This document shows positions 22,383 through 24,028 of a DNA stretch of 24,028 nt, piece after piece. Origin of the DNA: an uncultured Collinsella sp. (GTDB lineage: Bacteria; Actinomycetota; Coriobacteriia; Coriobacteriales; Coriobacteriaceae). Position 1 is the stretch's first letter, and each line of letters begins with the position of its first letter. The notes below the pieces were generated by a model that was not told where the DNA came from, did no database searches, and saw only the letters and a program-made list of their open reading frames with translations. The position numbers and the translations under genes were made by a program. Where the stretch lies: assembly GCA_902490445.1 (NCBI GenBank), contig CABUDZ010000023.1, positions 1 through 24,028 on the forward strand. Reading direction: 5' to 3'.

Positions 22383-23528
22383 TTAAAGGCGGGGTCGTCG
22401 GGGGGTGACGAGCTCATCCTCGTGTGTGCGCTTGTTGTAATGGTGGCGCAGCACGGGCTCAAACAGATGTAGATGCTTGGCAAAGGCCGCCGAACCAATG
22501 GCGAGCACGGTAAAGATGAGCACGCGCATGGGCACCTCGACCTGGTTAATCGCGGCGGCGCCGGCCGAAAGCATGATGCACCAGGCGTAGATGAGGAGCA
22601 CTGCCTGTTTTTGGTTGTAGCCTTCTTGGATCAGGCGGTGGTGGATGTGGCCCTTGTCGGCCTGCCCGATGCTAATGTGGGCGCGCTTGCGGCGCACGAT
22701 GGCGCTAAACGTGTCGATGATGGGCACGCCGGCAACGATGAGCGGAATGATAAGCGAGGTGAGCGCGGCGGTGCGGCTCACGTTGAGCAGCGAGATGGAG
22801 CCCAGCGCAAAGCCCAGAAGCAGCGACCCCGAGTCGCCCAAGAAGATGCTTGCGGGGTTGAAGTTGTAGCGCAAAAAGGCCAGACAGGCGCCAAAGAGCG
22901 CAATGGAGAGCGCGGCGGCGTCGATGCGGCCCGAGAGAACGGCCATCGAAAACATGGTGAACGACGCGATGCCGCAGATGCCCGTGGCCAAGCCGTCGAG
23001 GCCGTCGATGAGGTTAATGATGTTGGTGAATGCCACCAGATAGATCACGGTGATGGGGTAGGCGAGCCATCCGAGCATGATCTCGCCGGGGGCAAACGGG
23101 TTGACGATGACGCCGATCCGTAGGCCGCCGATACAGGCGATAAGCGCGGCGAGGACCTGTCCGGCCAGCTTTTGCTTGGGCTTGAGCTGGAAGACGTCGT
23201 CGATAGCGCCGGTCGCAAAGATGACGGTAAAAGAAAGCGCAAGTATGGGGTAGCTGATGTGCAGACGGGGGTGGGGCACCAAAACGGGCGGCCAACCCAG
23301 GTACCAGGTGCCTAGGATTTGCACAATACAGGCAACGACCAGGCCCAAAAACACCGCCGTTCCGCCCAAACGCGGGATGGGCTTGGTGTTGATGCGGCGC
23401 TTAGAAGGATAGTCGACGGCGTCGAGCTTAATTGCCAAGCACTTGACCAGGGGCACCGTGAGGAAGGTCGTGATGAAGGCCGCTGCTGCCACGCATAGAT
23501 ACGGTATGTAGCTCGGGGATGAAGCCAT
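22383..23528 (-). CDS. WecA/TagO-type undecaprenyl-phosphate sugar-1-phosphate transferase, C-terminus frameshifted
   Basis: This membrane enzyme of the MraY/WecA/TagO family transfers a sugar-1-phosphate, usually GlcNAc-1-P, to undecaprenyl phosphate, the first step of teichoic acid or other surface glycans. From ATG 23528 it has 381 residues and about 11 membrane helices. Conserved sites are VDYPSKRRINTKPIPRLGG (39-57), GAIDDVFQLKPKQK with Asp110-Asp111, NLIDGLDGL (172-180), FLGDSGSLLLGF, and HIHHRL, the last typical of the WecA/TagO branch and not MraY. Upstream in-frame starts at 23600 and 23648 are unlikely, since the latter is only about five bases from the predicted transcript start; no clear ribosome binding site precedes 23528. 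The last residues (VTPRRPRL) come from a shifted frame: with one base fewer in the six-base run at 22400-22405 the protein would end PDDPAFKQEEQAAEERKEER and stop at 22328. Confidence 0.88.
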   Translation of the reverse strand: MASSPSYIPYLCVAAAAFITTFLTVPLVKCLAIKLDAVDYPSKRRINTKPIPRLGGTAVFLGLVVACIVQILGTWYLGWPPVLVPHPRLHISYPILALSFTVIFATGAIDDVFQLKPKQKLAGQVLAALIACIGGLRIGVIVNPFAPGEIMLGWLAYPITVIYLVAFTNIINLIDGLDGLATGICGIASFTMFSMAVLSGRIDAAALSIALFGACLAFLRYNFNPASIFLGDSGSLLLGFALGSISLLNVSRTAALTSLIIPLIVAGVPIIDTFSAIVRRKRAHISIGQADKGHIHHRLIQEGYNQKQAVLLIYAWCIMLSAGAAAINQVEVPMRVLIFTVLAIGSAAFAKHLHLFEPVLRHHYNKRTHEDELVTPRRPRL

Positions 23529-23659
23529 GAATCTAAAAACCGCCAAGCGTCGAAGGAAAAGGTCAAAGGTTGCTAAGCGCAAAGGGCATAGCCGAACCAT
23601 GATACTCGACCAAGGGGGGTGCATGGAATTGCACGCAGCGATAATCACGCGCTTACCAG

Positions 23660-23688
23660 ATATTAGGGTATTGTCGATAGCTTGTCGG
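23660..23688 (-). promoter_or_regulatory. Probable promoter of the WecA-type gene
   Basis: On the minus strand CCGACA (23683-23688) and TAATAT (23660-23665) are separated by 17 bases, predicting a start near 23653 and a leader of about 125 nt before ATG 23528. Confidence 0.5.
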
Positions 23689-23719
23689 GATACCGGCGGG
23701 GATCCATATGGGCTGTAAT

Positions 23720-23746
23720 GGTGGTTTTCGGCAAATGAAAACCACC
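23720..23746. other. 10-bp perfect hairpin of unknown role
   Basis: GGTGGTTTTC (23720-23729) and GAAAACCACC (23737-23746) are perfectly inverted around seven bases. Neither strand has a T-run after it. It lies between the WecA-type promoter and the candidate ncRNA and might insulate them. Confidence 0.6.
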
Positions 23747-23756
23747 CCCCACGTTA

Positions 23757-23951
23757 CGAAAATGAACCCACCTAAAACAGGTGGGTGCCCTCATCGACTG
23801 TTCCAGCGTCCTTAACAACGAAGGATACCTGTACTAGGTACGACTGTGTGGGCTCCCTAAATAAACGCGACGGTTCACCCAGTTGCTCCGCGGGGGGCGG
23901 AATACCTACATCATAAAGCGGCACTTTGTCGATTCCAGTCTTGACATTATA
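23757..23951 (-). ncRNA. Candidate structured ncRNA, possibly 6S RNA
   Basis: On the minus strand a perfect TATAAT (23946-23951), with no good -35, predicts a start near 23939. The transcript would end at a hairpin, ACCCACCT with AGGTGGGT (23779-23786 with 23766-23773, minus-strand order), followed by TCATTTTCG, giving roughly 165-180 nt. No ORF covers the region. Near the ends ATCGAC can pair with GTCGAT, and internal stems include TCCTT/AAGGA and GTACC/GGTAT. Size, a closing stem, central CCGCGGAGC and TTTAGGGAGCC stretches and the ACCCACCT end recall 6S RNA, but I cannot confirm this by eye. It does not resemble tmRNA, SRP RNA or RNase P RNA. The rest of the gene-free end (23952-24028) shows only the inverted repeat reported separately. 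Confidence 0.42.
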
Positions 23952-23953
23952 AA

Positions 23954-23970
23954 AATCGTGTCGGACGATT
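23954..23970. promoter_or_regulatory. Inverted repeat AATCGT-N5-ACGATT beside the ncRNA -10 box
   Basis: AATCGT (23954-23959) and ACGATT (23965-23970) are perfectly inverted around GTCGG, directly upstream of the TATAAT of the candidate ncRNA, in the space where its -35 would lie. This could be an activator or repressor site. Confidence 0.35.
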
Positions 23971-24028
23971 ACGGCGCCTTGGGCTCGAGCTGTCTGTGCG
24001 GTTGGTCCCTTTGCGTTTGAGATACTGA

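Overview
The window is about 24 kb of GC-rich DNA. Codon use, gene style and dispersed palindromes suggest a gut Coriobacteriia genome of the Collinsella type. That is an inference from recognition, since there is no rRNA or other taxonomic marker here.

Positions 1-8133 (+) hold the 3' part of a type 1 BREX phage-defence operon. It starts with the end of an AT-richer gene carrying a HEPN-like R-x4-H motif. Next come a free-standing PglX C-terminal domain, full-length PglZ, and BrxL with a long acidic N-terminal extension. Two further genes with BREX-like spacing (454 and 63 aa) are not recognised. brxA, brxB, brxC and the PglX methyltransferase core are not in the window and would have to lie upstream.

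Positions 8134-9470 form a repeat-rich junction around a minus-strand DUF3800 gene. This gene has its own consensus promoter, a short leader ending in an intrinsic terminator just before the ribosome binding site, and a second related hairpin after the stop. The layout recalls the published DUF3800-associated RNA motifs and is the most interesting candidate small system here.

Positions 9519-23528 are mostly ordinary chromosome: a CPA1 cation/proton antiporter with two RCK_C domains (-), a calcineurin-like phosphoesterase (+), a MOP-superfamily polysaccharide flippase (-), L-lactate permease (+), ATP-type PEP carboxykinase (+), a B3/4-domain protein behind a promoter-plus-terminator leader (+), a MarR regulator and a DegV protein (+), an MGMT-type alkyltransferase-domain protein (+), TrpRS (-), and a WecA/TagO-type undecaprenyl-phosphate sugar-1-phosphate transferase (-) whose C-terminus is frameshifted in a six-base homopolymer. 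Lactate uptake next to PEP carboxykinase fits carbon entry and gluconeogenic or fermentative metabolism. The flippase and the WecA-type enzyme fit cell-surface glycan synthesis.

The gene-free stretches are unusually structured. There are five palindromes of one REP-like family (core GGGGACAGGCACC or relatives), a separate 19-bp hairpin after the lactate permease, two diverged copies of a ~173-bp element with inverted ends and a covarying inner stem, and three copies of a GGGTAGCTAATTTGGGA element. Two candidate non-coding RNAs are also seen: a three-hairpin RNA at 20861-21013 and a 6S-like candidate at 23757-23951.
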